This document shows, in pieces, positions 26,848 through 36,260 of a stretch of DNA of 64,000 bases. The first letter of the stretch is position 1. Every line of letters starts with the position of its first letter. The notes beneath the pieces are model-generated. The model saw only the letters and a program-made list of their open reading frames with translations, made no database searches and was not told the origin of the DNA. A program made the position numbers and the translations under genes. Origin of the DNA: Corynebacterium flavescens (lineage in GTDB: Bacteria; Actinomycetota; Actinomycetes; Mycobacteriales; Mycobacteriaceae); assembly GCF_008693105.1 (NCBI RefSeq), contig NZ_VXKK01000026.1, positions 62,001 through 126,000 of the forward strand, in the 5' to 3' direction.

Positions 26848-27631
26848 GGCCGTCTGCGGCAAAGGACATCCAGCGCCCACGGTAGGTGTGAAGATCCACA
26901 TCCATGTCATAGAGCTCGGAGAGATTGCGCGAGTTGAGTGTCTCTGAGATTTCCCCTGCGGCCAGCACACCGCCATCCTTGATTAGGAGCGCGTGGGTAG
27001 TAGAGGCCGCGATCTCCTCGACGTGGTGAGTGATAGTGACGCTCGCCAGCCGCTTCTGGCTCTGTCGAAGAAGATCGAGGGTGGTCAGAATCCTTTCTCG
27101 GCCGGGAAGGTCGAGTCCGGTGGAGGGTTCGTCGAGAAGCAAAAGCTCCGGCTCAGTGACGAGGGCGCGGGCGATGAGCGTGCGAGCCTTCTCGCCCTGG
27201 CTCATGCGCATCCAACGGTGATGCGCCCGAGTTTGCATTCCGACGAGCTCGATGGATTGCCCAGTCACCTGAAGATCTCTCTTGCTCGGCTCCCAGCGCG
27301 GAATGAGGCCGTTGGAAGCTGTAATACCGGACATCACTGCCTCTGTGCAGTCGATGTCTCCCAGCCGTTGCTTGGGATCGACATAACCGATTCGCCGGCG
27401 TAGGGCGAAGACGTCCGTGCGCCCAAGTGTTTCCCCGAGGATGTCGACGTGGCCGCGCGAGGGAAACTCCCGGGTCCCCAAGACCTTTAGCAGCGTGGAT
27501 TTTCCCGCCCCGTTGGGACCTAAGATTGCCCAATGCTCTCCCGCAGAGATGTCGAGCTGTTCGAGCGCGAGGATGTCCACGCCATTGCGGATAACGTGCA
27601 GATCCGTGGCGTGGAGTACCGGGGCGGACAC
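26840..27631 (-). CDS. ABC transporter ATP-binding protein
   Basis: A 263-residue ABC ATPase. Walker A is GPNGAGKSTLLKVLG near 38, the signature MSQGEKARTLIARAL near 142 and Walker B LLLLDEPSTGLDLPGRE near 161, followed by the switch His in TITHHVEEI. No permease gene is adjacent, so its transport partner is unknown; related orphan ATPases (YlmA/ModF-like) have no assigned role. It starts 1 bp beyond the mrp stop, so the two are one transcription unit. Confidence 0.88.
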   Translation of the reverse strand: MSAPVLHATDLHVIRNGVDILALEQLDISAGEHWAILGPNGAGKSTLLKVLGTREFPSRGHVDILGETLGRTDVFALRRRIGYVDPKQRLGDIDCTEAVMSGITASNGLIPRWEPSKRDLQVTGQSIELVGMQTRAHHRWMRMSQGEKARTLIARALVTEPELLLLDEPSTGLDLPGRERILTTLDLLRQSQKRLASVTITHHVEEIAASTTHALLIKDGGVLAAGEISETLNSRNLSELYDMDVDLHTYRGRWMSFAADGPR

Positions 27632-27632
27632 G

Positions 27633-28769
27633 CTAGTGCCTCGTCACCCCGAGCCCGAGCGTCTTGCCGACGAGGGACTCGGAACGAATAGCGAGCTTGT
27701 CCGCGAGGGCCAGGAAGGCCTTGGCGGCGGGAGTCTCGGGAGAGTTGAGGACGATGGGGACGCCGGCATCCCCGCCGGTGCGCAGCGCGGGATCGAGGGG
27801 AACCTCCGCCAGCACTGGAACCTCATGGCCAAGGATGGTGCTCAGGCGATCAGCGACTACCTTGCCGCCACCGGTGCCGAAGACGTCAAGGGTGCTGCCA
27901 TCGGGCAGAGCCATGGCGCCCATGTTCTCAACAACGCCGGCAACGCGCTGGCGGGTCTGTTGCGCCACCGAACCGGCGCGCTCGGCCACCTCGGCCGCTG
28001 CCGCCTGCGGGGTGGTGACGATGAGAAGCTCGGCGTTAGGGATCAGCTGCGCCACCGATAGCGCAATGTCACCGGTGCCGGGAGGAAGATCGAGCAGGAG
28101 CACATCGAGATCGCCCCAGAAAACATCTCCCAAGAACTGCTGGAGGGCGCGGTGCAACATCGGACCGCGCCAGACCACGGGGGCATTGCCCTGCACAAAC
28201 TGGCCGATGGAGATGTGCTTGATACCGTGCGAGATGGGAGGTAGGAGCATCTCATCATCCAAAACGGTGGGGCCGGCGGTGGAACCGAGCAGGCCAGGCA
28301 CGGAGTGGCCATAAATATCGGCGTCAACGATGCCCACCTTCAAGCCCTTGTGCGCGAGCGCTGCGGCGAGGTTCACGGTCACGGTGGACTTGCCGACGCC
28401 GCCTTTACCCGAGGCCACAGCAAAGACGCGGGTGGTTGAGTCCGGCTTGGCGAAGGGAATCTCGGGCTCTGCCTGGCCGCCGCGCAGCTTCTGCTTGAGA
28501 GCGCGGCGCTGCTCGTCACTCATGGCATCGAGAGAGACGGAAACCGAGCCTATGCCGTCGATGTCCTCGAGGGCGGCGCGAGTGTTCTTCTCGATCGTGG
28601 ATTTCATGGGGCATCCGGCGATGGTGAGATAGACCTCAACGGCGACATCATTGCCATCGATGGCGATGGACTTGATCATGTCGAGCTCGGTGATGGGCCG
28701 GCCGATCTCCGGGTCCTCCACGCGGGCCAGCGCAGCCTGTACGGCGGATTCAGTAATAGTACTAGTCAT
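27633..28769 (-). CDS. mrp: Mrp/NBP35-type Fe-S cluster carrier ATPase
   Basis: A 378-residue P-loop ATPase. The N-terminal DUF59/MIP18 domain (VEDPEIGRPITELDMI, GCPMKSTIE) is followed by the deviant Walker A ASGKGGVGKSTVTVNLAAAL near 120 and DADIYGHSVPG. The family builds and transfers Fe-S clusters in the cytosol. The usual CXXC cluster pair is not evident, as in several actinobacterial homologues; I did not check every position. A GGTGAGG box precedes ATG 28769. Rv1229c is the positional equivalent. Confidence 0.9.
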   Translation of the reverse strand: MTSTITESAVQAALARVEDPEIGRPITELDMIKSIAIDGNDVAVEVYLTIAGCPMKSTIEKNTRAALEDIDGIGSVSVSLDAMSDEQRRALKQKLRGGQAEPEIPFAKPDSTTRVFAVASGKGGVGKSTVTVNLAAALAHKGLKVGIVDADIYGHSVPGLLGSTAGPTVLDDEMLLPPISHGIKHISIGQFVQGNAPVVWRGPMLHRALQQFLGDVFWGDLDVLLLDLPPGTGDIALSVAQLIPNAELLIVTTPQAAAAEVAERAGSVAQQTRQRVAGVVENMGAMALPDGSTLDVFGTGGGKVVADRLSTILGHEVPVLAEVPLDPALRTGGDAGVPIVLNSPETPAAKAFLALADKLAIRSESLVGKTLGLGVTRH

Positions 28770-28874
28770 AACACCTCACCATCTTAGTCATGGTGGACCA
28801 TAAGTTAAACGCTGGCCAGTGTAGAATCACATGCGCCCACTTTGAGCCCTTCTACATAGATGAGGAAGAATCAC

Positions 28875-29645
28875 ATGCGCCACCTTTTCGACTCGCCCCG
28901 CAGGCGGGCCGCCTCGTTAGCCCTCGTGGCTTGCGGGCTGGTGCTGGCTTCCTGTTCCCGCTTCGATCCCACCCCGCCTGCGGAACCCGCGGCCATTCAG
29001 CCGGTGCAGATCGTGGTCAATACCGCCGGTACGAGCACCGAGGAGATGACCGGGGGCATTGAGCAAGAGGTCATCGCAGATCTCTATAAATACACGCTGC
29101 TCGAAGAGGGGCGCGCCGCCGTAGTCGTGCGCGGGCAGGACAGTGCCACAGCGACCGCAACGCCGAACGCGGACCCCTTGGGAGGCAACCTCTTTGTGGG
29201 CTGTACGGGAGTGCTCCTGGATTACTTCGATGCCCCGCAGGCGCAGGAGATTTCGCAGGACTTTGTCCAAGATAAGCACGATGCCTCGGGGGAGGACTAC
29301 CTCGCGCGCACGCATATCGCACTGATGGGTTCGCTGCCCGCCGACCTTGCGGTGGTGGAGCCCTCGAGCGCAGAGGGCTGCGCAAGCGCCCGCCCGCAAC
29401 TTCCGGAAAACTACGTTGCTATCTATGAAAAGGGCATCTTCGACCGCGAGCAGCTCTTGGCGGTGTCCTCGCTGACCAAGTTCCTGACCAAGGAAGAGAT
29501 TGACAAGATTATCGCCCAAGCGCGTGCTACCTCGGTCGAGGAAGCCACCCGCTCTTGGGTCTCGCAGTCCTCGGGCGCGGGCAGCCTAGATACGGGCGGC
29601 GATAAAGACTCTTCTAATAAAGCCGATGCCTCCAGCGCCGGATAG
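28875..29645 (+). CDS. Conserved lipoprotein of unknown function
   Basis: A 256-residue lipoprotein. The signal ends in the lipobox LASC (LVACGLVLASCSRF). Mature sequence includes QIVVNTAGTSTEEMTGGIEQ and a Ser/Asp-rich tail. I do not recognise the domain; a gene of this kind lies beside odhA in C. glutamicum. ATG 28875 is chosen because AGGAAG is at 28864-28869, whereas ATG 28860 has no ribosome binding site. A 15-bp copy of the start region lies 44 bp upstream. It is convergent with odhA across a strong terminator. Confidence 0.75.
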   Translation: MRHLFDSPRRRAASLALVACGLVLASCSRFDPTPPAEPAAIQPVQIVVNTAGTSTEEMTGGIEQEVIADLYKYTLLEEGRAAVVVRGQDSATATATPNADPLGGNLFVGCTGVLLDYFDAPQAQEISQDFVQDKHDASGEDYLARTHIALMGSLPADLAVVEPSSAEGCASARPQLPENYVAIYEKGIFDREQLLAVSSLTKFLTKEEIDKIIAQARATSVEEATRSWVSQSSGAGSLDTGGDKDSSNKADASSAG

Positions 29646-29658
29646 TAGGCAATAAAAA

Positions 29659-29702
29659 CTCCAGCCCCGTTCTTTCCTGAAGTGGAAGGAACGGGGCTGG
29701 AG
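29659..29702. terminator. Bidirectional intrinsic terminator
   Basis: A 19-bp stem with one G-U pair (left arm from 29659, right arm to 29702) encloses the loop TGAAGT. T-rich sequence follows on the plus side and A-rich sequence (AATAAAAA) on the other. It lies between the convergent lipoprotein gene and odhA and can serve both. Confidence 0.9.
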
Positions 29703-29711
29703 GTGTTTTAT

Positions 29712-32700
29712 CTAGTCCGAGAAGGCGTCGGAAAGCAGCTTCTTCTGCTCAATCTGGTGCACCTTGGCGTTACCAGTGGCCGTTGAAGACTGTGCGCGGC
29801 GAGATACCCGCACCATCTCCGGCATATCCGGGATCAACCGGCGCAGGTGCTCCTGGTAGAAGGGCCATGGTCCCTGGTTGGCGGGCTCATCCTGCACGAA
29901 GCGCACCTGGGTGGCATTCGGGTAGGCGGCAAAGGCCTCGCTCAAGCGGTTGAAGGGGATGGGGTGCAGCATCTCGAGGCGGATGATGGCGACGTCATCG
30001 CGGCCATCAGCCTCACGCTTCTTCTCCAGCTCCCAGTAGAGCTTGCCGGAGACCAACATGATGGTCTTGACCGCGTCGGTGTTGCCCACGACCTTGCCAT
30101 CGGCGTCGATCTTGTGAGGATCGTTGATGACGGAGCGGAAACGCTTGATCTCGGTGAACTCCGCGATGGAGGAGGCAGCGGCCTTGTTGCGCAACATCGA
30201 CTTCGGCGTCAAGACAACGAGCGGGCGCTTCATCTCGCCGAGAGCCTGGCGGCGCAGCAAGTGGAAGTGATTGGCCGGAGTCGAAGGCTGAGCCACGGTC
30301 ATGGAGCCCTCGGCGCATAGCTGCAGGTAGCGCTCGATGCGCGCCGAAGAGTGATCGGGGCCCTGGCCCTCGTAGCCATGCGGAAGGAGGAGAACCAGGC
30401 TGGAGAGCTGGCCCCACTTGGCCTCGCCGGAGGCAACATACTCGTCGATGATGGTCTGCGCACCGTTAGCGAAGTCGCCGAACTGTGCCTCCCACAAGAC
30501 AAGAGCGTCCTGGTTGCCCACGGAGTAGCCGTACTCGAAGCCCATGCCGGCGTACTCAGTCAAAGCGGAGTTATAGGGCAGGAACTTGCCGCCGTTGCCC
30601 TTGGCAGCCGCGAGCTCGTTGAGCGGGTTGTACTCGGAGCCATCAGCCGGATCGATCGGGATGGCGTGGCGCTGAGTGAAGGTACCGCGGCGGGAATCCT
30701 CACCGGCTAGACGGACAACCTTGCCCTCGTTGGCCAGGGAGCCCAAGGCGAGAAGCTCGCCCCAGCCCCAGTCAATTCCACCCTCGCGGGAGCTCTTGAG
30801 ACGCTCCTTGGCCACCTTGGCCACGCGCTTGTGGAACTCAAAGCCCTCAGGGCCGTGCGCATAGGCTTCCCCGAGCTCGAGAATGTCCTCTGCGGTGATA
30901 TTGGTGTCGAGGTCACGGGTGAGCTCCTGGGCAGAGGTGATGCCGACCTGCTCGCTCGGTCCAGCAGACTCTGCGCGCTTGACCTCGGTGAAGACGGACT
31001 CCATCTGGTCGTGGAAGTCTCGTGCTGCTGCCTGTGCGTCTTCTTCAGAGAGATCACCACGGCCTATGAGCTCCTCGGTGAAGAGCTCGCGCACGCTGCG
31101 GTGCTTGTCGATGATGGAGTACAACTGCGGCTGCGTCATCGAAGGATCATCGGCCTCGTTGTGACCGCGCAGGCGGTAGCAGACCAAGTCAATGAATACG
31201 TCCTTGCCGAACTTGCGGCGGTACTCGGTGGCTAGCTGACCCACCCAGACAACTGCCTCGGGGTCATCGCCGTTGACGTGGAAGACAGGGCAGTCGAAGC
31301 CCTTGGCCAGGTCGGTGGCGTAGTGCGTGGAACGCGCCGAGTCCGGAGTAGTGGTGAAGCCCACCTGGTTGTTGACAATGATGTGCACCGTGCCGCCGGT
31401 GGTATAACCGCGCAGCTGGGAGAGGTTGATGGTCTCCTGTACGATGCCCAGGCCGGTGAAAGAGGAATCGCCGTGCAGCATGACGGGGACAACGGAGTAG
31501 CCATCTGCGCCCTTGTCCAGCAGATCCTGCTTGGCGCGGGCGATGCCCTCCATGACCGGGTCCACTGCCTCGAGATGCGAGGGGTTGGCCGCCAGGGTGA
31601 TGTCGATTTCGCCGTCACCGAACATCTGTAGGTGGTGGCCCTCGGCGCCAAGGTGGTACTTAACGTCACCGGAGCCGCCGAGCTGGCCGCCCTTGTAGTT
31701 GCCCGAGAACTCACCGAAGAGATCTGCCAGCGGCTTGCCCACGATGTTGAACAAGACGTTGAGGCGGCCGCGGTGCGGCATGCCGATGACAACCTCGTCG
31801 AGGCCCTGACCGGCTGCCGTATCGATGATGGAATCCATAAGCGGGATAAGCGTCTCTGCACCTTCGAGGGAGAAGCGCTTCTGGCCGACGAACTTGGTAT
31901 GGAGGAAGTTTTCGAAAGCCTCTGCAGCATTGACCTTCTGCAGGATGTACTTTTGCTCCGCATTGGTGGGCTTAGGCATGCCGGCTTCGAGGCGATCCTC
32001 GAGCCAGGCGCGCTCATCACGGTCCATGATGTGGGTGTACTCGGAGCCGACCTTGAGGGTGTAGGCAGCGCGCAGGCGGCCCAACACCTCGCGGAAGGTC
32101 ATGGTTTCCTGGCCGCCGAATCCGCCGACGTTGAAGGTGCGGTCGAGGTCCCAGATGGTCAGACCGTGCGTGGTCATGTCCAAGTCGCGGTGATCCGGCC
32201 AAGGCAGACCAGGCTGGTGCCAGCCCAGGGGGTTGACGTTCGCCAGCAGGTGGCCGCGGGAGCGGTAGGACTCGATGAATTGCTGGACGCGCGTGTTCTT
32301 ATCGACGCCGGTATTGGGCACGTCCTGCGCCCAACGGAAAGGCTGGTAGGGCACTCCCATGGAGTCGAAGAGTTCATCCCAGAAAGCGCCGTCAACCAAA
32401 AGCTGGGAGACGGTGCGCAGGAAGTCACCGGACTCTGCGCCCTGAATGACACGGTGGTCATAGGTTGAGGTCATGGTGACAAGGCGGCCGACGCCGAGAT
32501 CAGCGAGGCGGTCCGCGGAAGCTCCGGCGAACTCGGCGGGGTAGTCCATGGAACCAACGCCGATGATCGAGCCGGCGCCCTTGGTCAGACGCGCGATGGA
32601 GTGACGGGTGCCAATACCACCTGGGTTGGTCAGGTTGATAGTCACGCCGCTGAAGTCATTCATGGTCAGCTTGTTCTTGCGTGCGCGAGCGACGATATCT

Positions 32701-33449
32701 TCGTAGGCCGCGATGAACTCAGCAAAAGACTTGGTTTCCGCCTCCTTGATGGCGGCGACCACGAGGGCGCGGTTGCCGTCCTTCTGCGGAAGGTCGATGG
32801 CCAGGCCCAGGTTAATGTGCTCGGGCTGAACCACGGTGGGCTTGCCGTCTTGAACCTCATAGCGCACGTTCATCGCCGGGTGGATCTGCGTGGCCTTGAC
32901 CAATGCGTAGCCGATGATGTGGGTGAAGGAAATCTTGCCACCGCGGGTGCGCTTCAAGTGGTCATTGATCATCGCGCGGTTTTCCCACATGAGCTTGACC
33001 GGCATATCGCGCACGGTCGTAGCGGTGGGGATTTCGAGAGACTCTTCCATGTTCTTGGCAATAGCCTTGAACATTCCCTTGATGGGCTTAGCGCCTGGCT
33101 CCGGGTAAGTGCCGATGCGGTCGAGAGGGGAAGCTTGACCCTTCTTGGCGCCGGTCTGCGGCCTAGTCACGTGCTTTTTTAATACCGGGGACTTGCGGCT
33201 GACCTCGGTCTCGCGGTGGGACTGCTTTACCTTGGTTGTTGCGCTCTCAGTCTGCTTTGCCTTCTGCGGGGCCTTGGCAGCTGGTGCCTTTGCCGCGGAG
33301 GCAGGCGCCGCCTGAGCTTTTTCCGGAGCTCCGTTAGACTCAAAGTAGTTGCGCCACTCCGGATCGACGGAGTTGGGGTCCTTGGAGTACTGCTGGAACT
33401 GTTCGTCAATCAGCCACGCATTAGGGCCGAAGATGCTCGAGTTGCTCAC
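29712..33449 (-). CDS. odhA: 2-oxoglutarate dehydrogenase E1 with fused E2 acyltransferase domain
   Basis: About 1245 residues in the actinobacterial OdhA/Kgd layout: an Ala/Pro/Lys linker, an E2-type succinyltransferase catalytic domain (about 100-350, with TYDHRVIQGAESGDFL) and a TPP-dependent E1 (IGMPHRGRLNVLFNI, MLHGDSSFTGLGIVQ, VYRLRGHNEADDP-like region). It oxidises 2-oxoglutarate in the TCA cycle together with AceF and Lpd and is inhibited by unphosphorylated OdhI in C. glutamicum. GTG 33449 aligns with the known OdhA start (SNSSIFGPNAWL); ATG 33467 in frame is the alternative. No lipoyl domain is present, as expected. Confidence 0.96.
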   Translation of the reverse strand: MSNSSIFGPNAWLIDEQFQQYSKDPNSVDPEWRNYFESNGAPEKAQAAPASAAKAPAAKAPQKAKQTESATTKVKQSHRETEVSRKSPVLKKHVTRPQTGAKKGQASPLDRIGTYPEPGAKPIKGMFKAIAKNMEESLEIPTATTVRDMPVKLMWENRAMINDHLKRTRGGKISFTHIIGYALVKATQIHPAMNVRYEVQDGKPTVVQPEHINLGLAIDLPQKDGNRALVVAAIKEAETKSFAEFIAAYEDIVARARKNKLTMNDFSGVTINLTNPGGIGTRHSIARLTKGAGSIIGVGSMDYPAEFAGASADRLADLGVGRLVTMTSTYDHRVIQGAESGDFLRTVSQLLVDGAFWDELFDSMGVPYQPFRWAQDVPNTGVDKNTRVQQFIESYRSRGHLLANVNPLGWHQPGLPWPDHRDLDMTTHGLTIWDLDRTFNVGGFGGQETMTFREVLGRLRAAYTLKVGSEYTHIMDRDERAWLEDRLEAGMPKPTNAEQKYILQKVNAAEAFENFLHTKFVGQKRFSLEGAETLIPLMDSIIDTAAGQGLDEVVIGMPHRGRLNVLFNIVGKPLADLFGEFSGNYKGGQLGGSGDVKYHLGAEGHHLQMFGDGEIDITLAANPSHLEAVDPVMEGIARAKQDLLDKGADGYSVVPVMLHGDSSFTGLGIVQETINLSQLRGYTTGGTVHIIVNNQVGFTTTPDSARSTHYATDLAKGFDCPVFHVNGDDPEAVVWVGQLATEYRRKFGKDVFIDLVCYRLRGHNEADDPSMTQPQLYSIIDKHRSVRELFTEELIGRGDLSEEDAQAAARDFHDQMESVFTEVKRAESAGPSEQVGITSAQELTRDLDTNITAEDILELGEAYAHGPEGFEFHKRVAKVAKERLKSSREGGIDWGWGELLALGSLANEGKVVRLAGEDSRRGTFTQRHAIPIDPADGSEYNPLNELAAAKGNGGKFLPYNSALTEYAGMGFEYGYSVGNQDALVLWEAQFGDFANGAQTIIDEYVASGEAKWGQLSSLVLLLPHGYEGQGPDHSSARIERYLQLCAEGSMTVAQPSTPANHFHLLRRQALGEMKRPLVVLTPKSMLRNKAAASSIAEFTEIKRFRSVINDPHKIDADGKVVGNTDAVKTIMLVSGKLYWELEKKREADGRDDVAIIRLEMLHPIPFNRLSEAFAAYPNATQVRFVQDEPANQGPWPFYQEHLRRLIPDMPEMVRVSRRAQSSTATGNAKVHQIEQKKLLSDAFSD

Positions 33450-33610
33450 GGCAGGTATTCGCCTCATTTCCTTGCTTTAATTGGGGTCGTCTCATCGACT
33501 CTAGTAGTGCCTTTGCGAGGGGGCATGCGCCACCCCGAAAAGTGTTGCCTTACATGATACGGCCATTGTGTCTTTGAACACTATCTTAGGGGTAGTACGT
33601 GCTCACCCAG

Positions 33611-34324
33611 TTAGTTTCTAGGCAGGGCGGAAAGCTGCTGACCTGCATAATTGATAACCCGCCGGGCCAGTTTGCGGTTGGCGGTGGTTCCCAGTACTGC
33701 CCCGATGCCCAAGGGCATGAGCTTGGATACCCACGCCCACTTCACCTTCTTGACTATCTGTTTGGTGAAGGCCTTGGTCAAGCGACCGTTGATGCCACTT
33801 AGCGTGGGGCCAGAAAAGCGCGAAAGCGCCGTAACGGCAGATACCGAAGCCATGGAGTCCACATCCCCCAAGAAAGTATCCACGATGGCGGAGCCTTTTG
33901 AACCGGTAAGAACCAAAAGGATAAGCGCGCGGCGGCGCGGCTCGTCGGTGATGTCGTCCCCGCGCAGATACGCCGAGGCCAGGATGTACCATGCGGCGGC
34001 GTCGAGAAAAATCAGGGATTCCGCGCCTATCGCTGCCGTACCCGTAACAAAGCCCACCCCAGGGATAGCGGCGGAAGCCCCCGCCGCGGCACCAGTGGAG
34101 GAGACAATGTTGAGGAAGTGCCTGTCTATGTAGGTCTGCAACTGGGCAGGGGACTCAAGGCTGTGGCGTTTGCGCAGTCCCTCGACGTACTTGATGATGA
34201 CGGAGGACTGCACCGCCGCAGCGCGGTCTAGGCCACCCACTAGAGCCTTGGCAAAGATATTGGCATTGCGATCTAGTTCCTCTTCTGAGGGGGTAGGACT
34301 GTTCTTTTTGGAAGGAAGTCTCAC
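33611..34324 (-). CDS. EcsC-like membrane-associated protein
   Basis: A 237-residue protein starting at GTG 34324. A hydrophobic Gly/Ala-rich centre (STGAAAGASAAIPGVGFVTG, then FLDAAAWYILASAYL) is followed by a basic amphipathic C-terminus. The pattern resembles the EcsC family, but the match is tentative and the function unknown. It lies upstream of odhA on the same strand, 161 bp away, and diverges from a carboxylesterase gene. Confidence 0.55.
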   Translation of the reverse strand: MRLPSKKNSPTPSEEELDRNANIFAKALVGGLDRAAAVQSSVIIKYVEGLRKRHSLESPAQLQTYIDRHFLNIVSSTGAAAGASAAIPGVGFVTGTAAIGAESLIFLDAAAWYILASAYLRGDDITDEPRRRALILLVLTGSKGSAIVDTFLGDVDSMASVSAVTALSRFSGPTLSGINGRLTKAFTKQIVKKVKWAWVSKLMPLGIGAVLGTTANRKLARRVINYAGQQLSALPRN

Positions 34325-34379
34325 TATTAGGGTCGCTCCGAAATCTGTTAGGGATAAGGGGAAAGAAGAATAAAGCCAC

Positions 34380-34407
34380 GTTGGTACAACATAGTTGGTA
34401 CAACATA
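34380..34407. promoter_or_regulatory. Perfect tandem 14-bp repeat, candidate operator
   Basis: Two adjacent copies of GTTGGTACAACATA (34380-34393 and 34394-34407) lie in the 143-bp divergent region between the EcsC-like gene and the carboxylesterase gene. Each contains a near-palindrome GTTGGTACAAC. Two direct operator sites on adjacent helical turns would fit cooperative binding by a repressor, but the regulator is not known. Confidence 0.45.
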
Positions 34408-34454
34408 ACAGCGCTCACGGCCTCTTAACATCGCATCAGCACGGCGCGCAGGAC

Positions 34455-34460
34455 TAAGAT
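34455..34460 (+). promoter_or_regulatory. -10 hexamer of the carboxylesterase gene, leaderless start
   Basis: TAAGAT is followed by a 7-nt spacer and ATG 34468. There is no ribosome binding site. The tandem repeat at 34380-34407 lies about 48-75 bp upstream. Confidence 0.5.
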
Positions 34461-34467
34461 TGCGACT

Positions 34468-36186
34468 ATGAACACTGCAGGCGTTCCCCCGCATCATACT
34501 CGGGAGCTCAGCGCCTCCGCGGCAAGGGAATTTGCCTATCAGGCACATCTACGTGCGCGCGAAGCCCAAGCCGCGGCTTTCGACGCCCTGAGTGATGATC
34601 TCACAATCCGCACCAGCTCAGGCTGGGTGCGCGGCGAGATCCTCGAGGACCTTAGCCCGGACCGCCCTATCATGAACGGCGAGGAACCCGGCCGCGTCCG
34701 CTCATGGCGGGGCATTCCTTTCGGGGCTGATACAAGCGGGGACAACCGCTTCCGCAATCCGCGCCCCGCCCAAAGCTGGCAAGGTATCCGCGATTGCCGC
34801 GAGTTTGGACAGGTCGCACCGCAGCCCACCTATTCCTGGACCGACCGCGTTATCGGCTCCGAGGACTGCCTCTACCTCGACATCGTCCGCCCCGATAGTG
34901 AGGAGAAGCTCCCCGTGGTGGTCTATCTCCACGGGGGAAGCTTTATCGTAGGCTCCTCGCACATGCTCATGCTGCGTGGCTATCAGCTGGCCGCGGGCAT
35001 GAACGTGGTCTACGTGTCCGTGAACTTCCGCTTGGGTGCCTTGGGCTATCTTGATCTGCGCAGCCTGGGCGGGGATTGCGATGCCAACCCGGCGGTAGCC
35101 GATCAGCTCCTGGCTCTGCATTGGGTGCAGCGCAACATCGCCGCCTTTGGGGGCGATGCTGACAACGTCACTTTGATGGGGGAGTCCGCAGGCGGTGCGG
35201 CAGTCCTCACCCTTATGACCGTGCCGCAGGCAGAGGGCCTATTCCACCGTGCCATTGCGCAATCTCCGCCTATAGCGATGATTCACTCGCGCACGCAGTC
35301 GCGTTTCTGGGCCCGCGAGCTGGTCAAGCACATGGCGTTGCCGCGGGCTACCTCGGTGGAGGATCTGCGTCGTGAGGACTGCGACGATCTCATCCGCGCC
35401 GGGCAGTCCATGATGTGGCGCGCCGGGGAGCTGTTGCACCTTAATTCGTGCTATTCACCCACAGTTGATGGCAAGCTCATCCCGGAGCATCCCTTGGCGG
35501 TCTTCGCGCGCGGCGGCGAGCACAAGGTTCCGCTTATTATCGGCACCAATTCGGACGAGGCCAGTTTTGGCAAGTTCCTTTTCCAGCGCCAGAGTGCGCG
35601 TAACCGTGCAGGTCTGCGGCTTTTGGCTTCCTTCGACGAGGAGCATGCCCCCCAGGTAGTGGAGGCTTATGGGGGTGCGGTGGCGCGGGCGGATTTCGCC
35701 GCCCTGCTTGCCGACGCCCTCTTTTGGGCCCCCGCAGTCCGCGTCGCAGGCGCACATTCGCGCAACGCGCCGACGTGGATGTACCGCTTCGACTTTGCGC
35801 CACCGGCAATGAAGTTTTTGGGTCTGGGTGCCATGCATTCCATGGAATTATCCAACGTTTTTGGCGATCCGCAGGCCTCGCGCGCATCTTTCCTCACCCG
35901 CGTGGGCAGTGCCCAGGAAATGGACCACCTGACCGGGGCAATGCAGCGGCTGTGGGCGAAGTTCATCCATGAGGGTGCCCCAGGACAAGACTGGCCAAGC
36001 TACCAAGCCGCAGGTGGCCGCGAGACCATGATTTTTGATGCGGAGCCTTATCTTGAGGCAGCGCCCCAGGAGCGCCGCCGCCAGGCCTGGGAAGAGTACG
36101 ACATGCTCGAATGGGGTAGTGGGCGCCGCGATTTATTGGCAACATTTGGCCTGCTGGTGGAAGGCAAGACGGCACCAGAAGAATAG
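34468..36186 (+). CDS. Type B carboxylesterase / lipase
   Basis: A 572-residue alpha/beta hydrolase of the carboxylesterase type B family (pnbA-like). The oxyanion-hole motif is VVVYLHGGSFIVGSS, the nucleophile elbow GESAGGAAVLTLMTV, the acid GTNSDEASFGKF, and the His lies in LGAMHSMELSNVFGD. It has no signal peptide, so it is cytosolic, and hydrolyses carboxylic esters of unknown identity. The N-terminal 30 residues form an extra helix before the esterase fold begins. Confidence 0.88.
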   Translation: MNTAGVPPHHTRELSASAAREFAYQAHLRAREAQAAAFDALSDDLTIRTSSGWVRGEILEDLSPDRPIMNGEEPGRVRSWRGIPFGADTSGDNRFRNPRPAQSWQGIRDCREFGQVAPQPTYSWTDRVIGSEDCLYLDIVRPDSEEKLPVVVYLHGGSFIVGSSHMLMLRGYQLAAGMNVVYVSVNFRLGALGYLDLRSLGGDCDANPAVADQLLALHWVQRNIAAFGGDADNVTLMGESAGGAAVLTLMTVPQAEGLFHRAIAQSPPIAMIHSRTQSRFWARELVKHMALPRATSVEDLRREDCDDLIRAGQSMMWRAGELLHLNSCYSPTVDGKLIPEHPLAVFARGGEHKVPLIIGTNSDEASFGKFLFQRQSARNRAGLRLLASFDEEHAPQVVEAYGGAVARADFAALLADALFWAPAVRVAGAHSRNAPTWMYRFDFAPPAMKFLGLGAMHSMELSNVFGDPQASRASFLTRVGSAQEMDHLTGAMQRLWAKFIHEGAPGQDWPSYQAAGGRETMIFDAEPYLEAAPQERRRQAWEEYDMLEWGSGRRDLLATFGLLVEGKTAPEE

Positions 36187-36260
36187 ATGTAGGATCGGCA
36201 AGGCCGTGCGCTTTTGCCGCGGTGACATTTTTCAACCCTCACGAGGACGGACTTCCAACG

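Noticed and set aside
31632-32468. 278-codon plus-strand frame inside odhA
   Set aside because: Antisense shadow of a strongly supported gene with no independent start signal.
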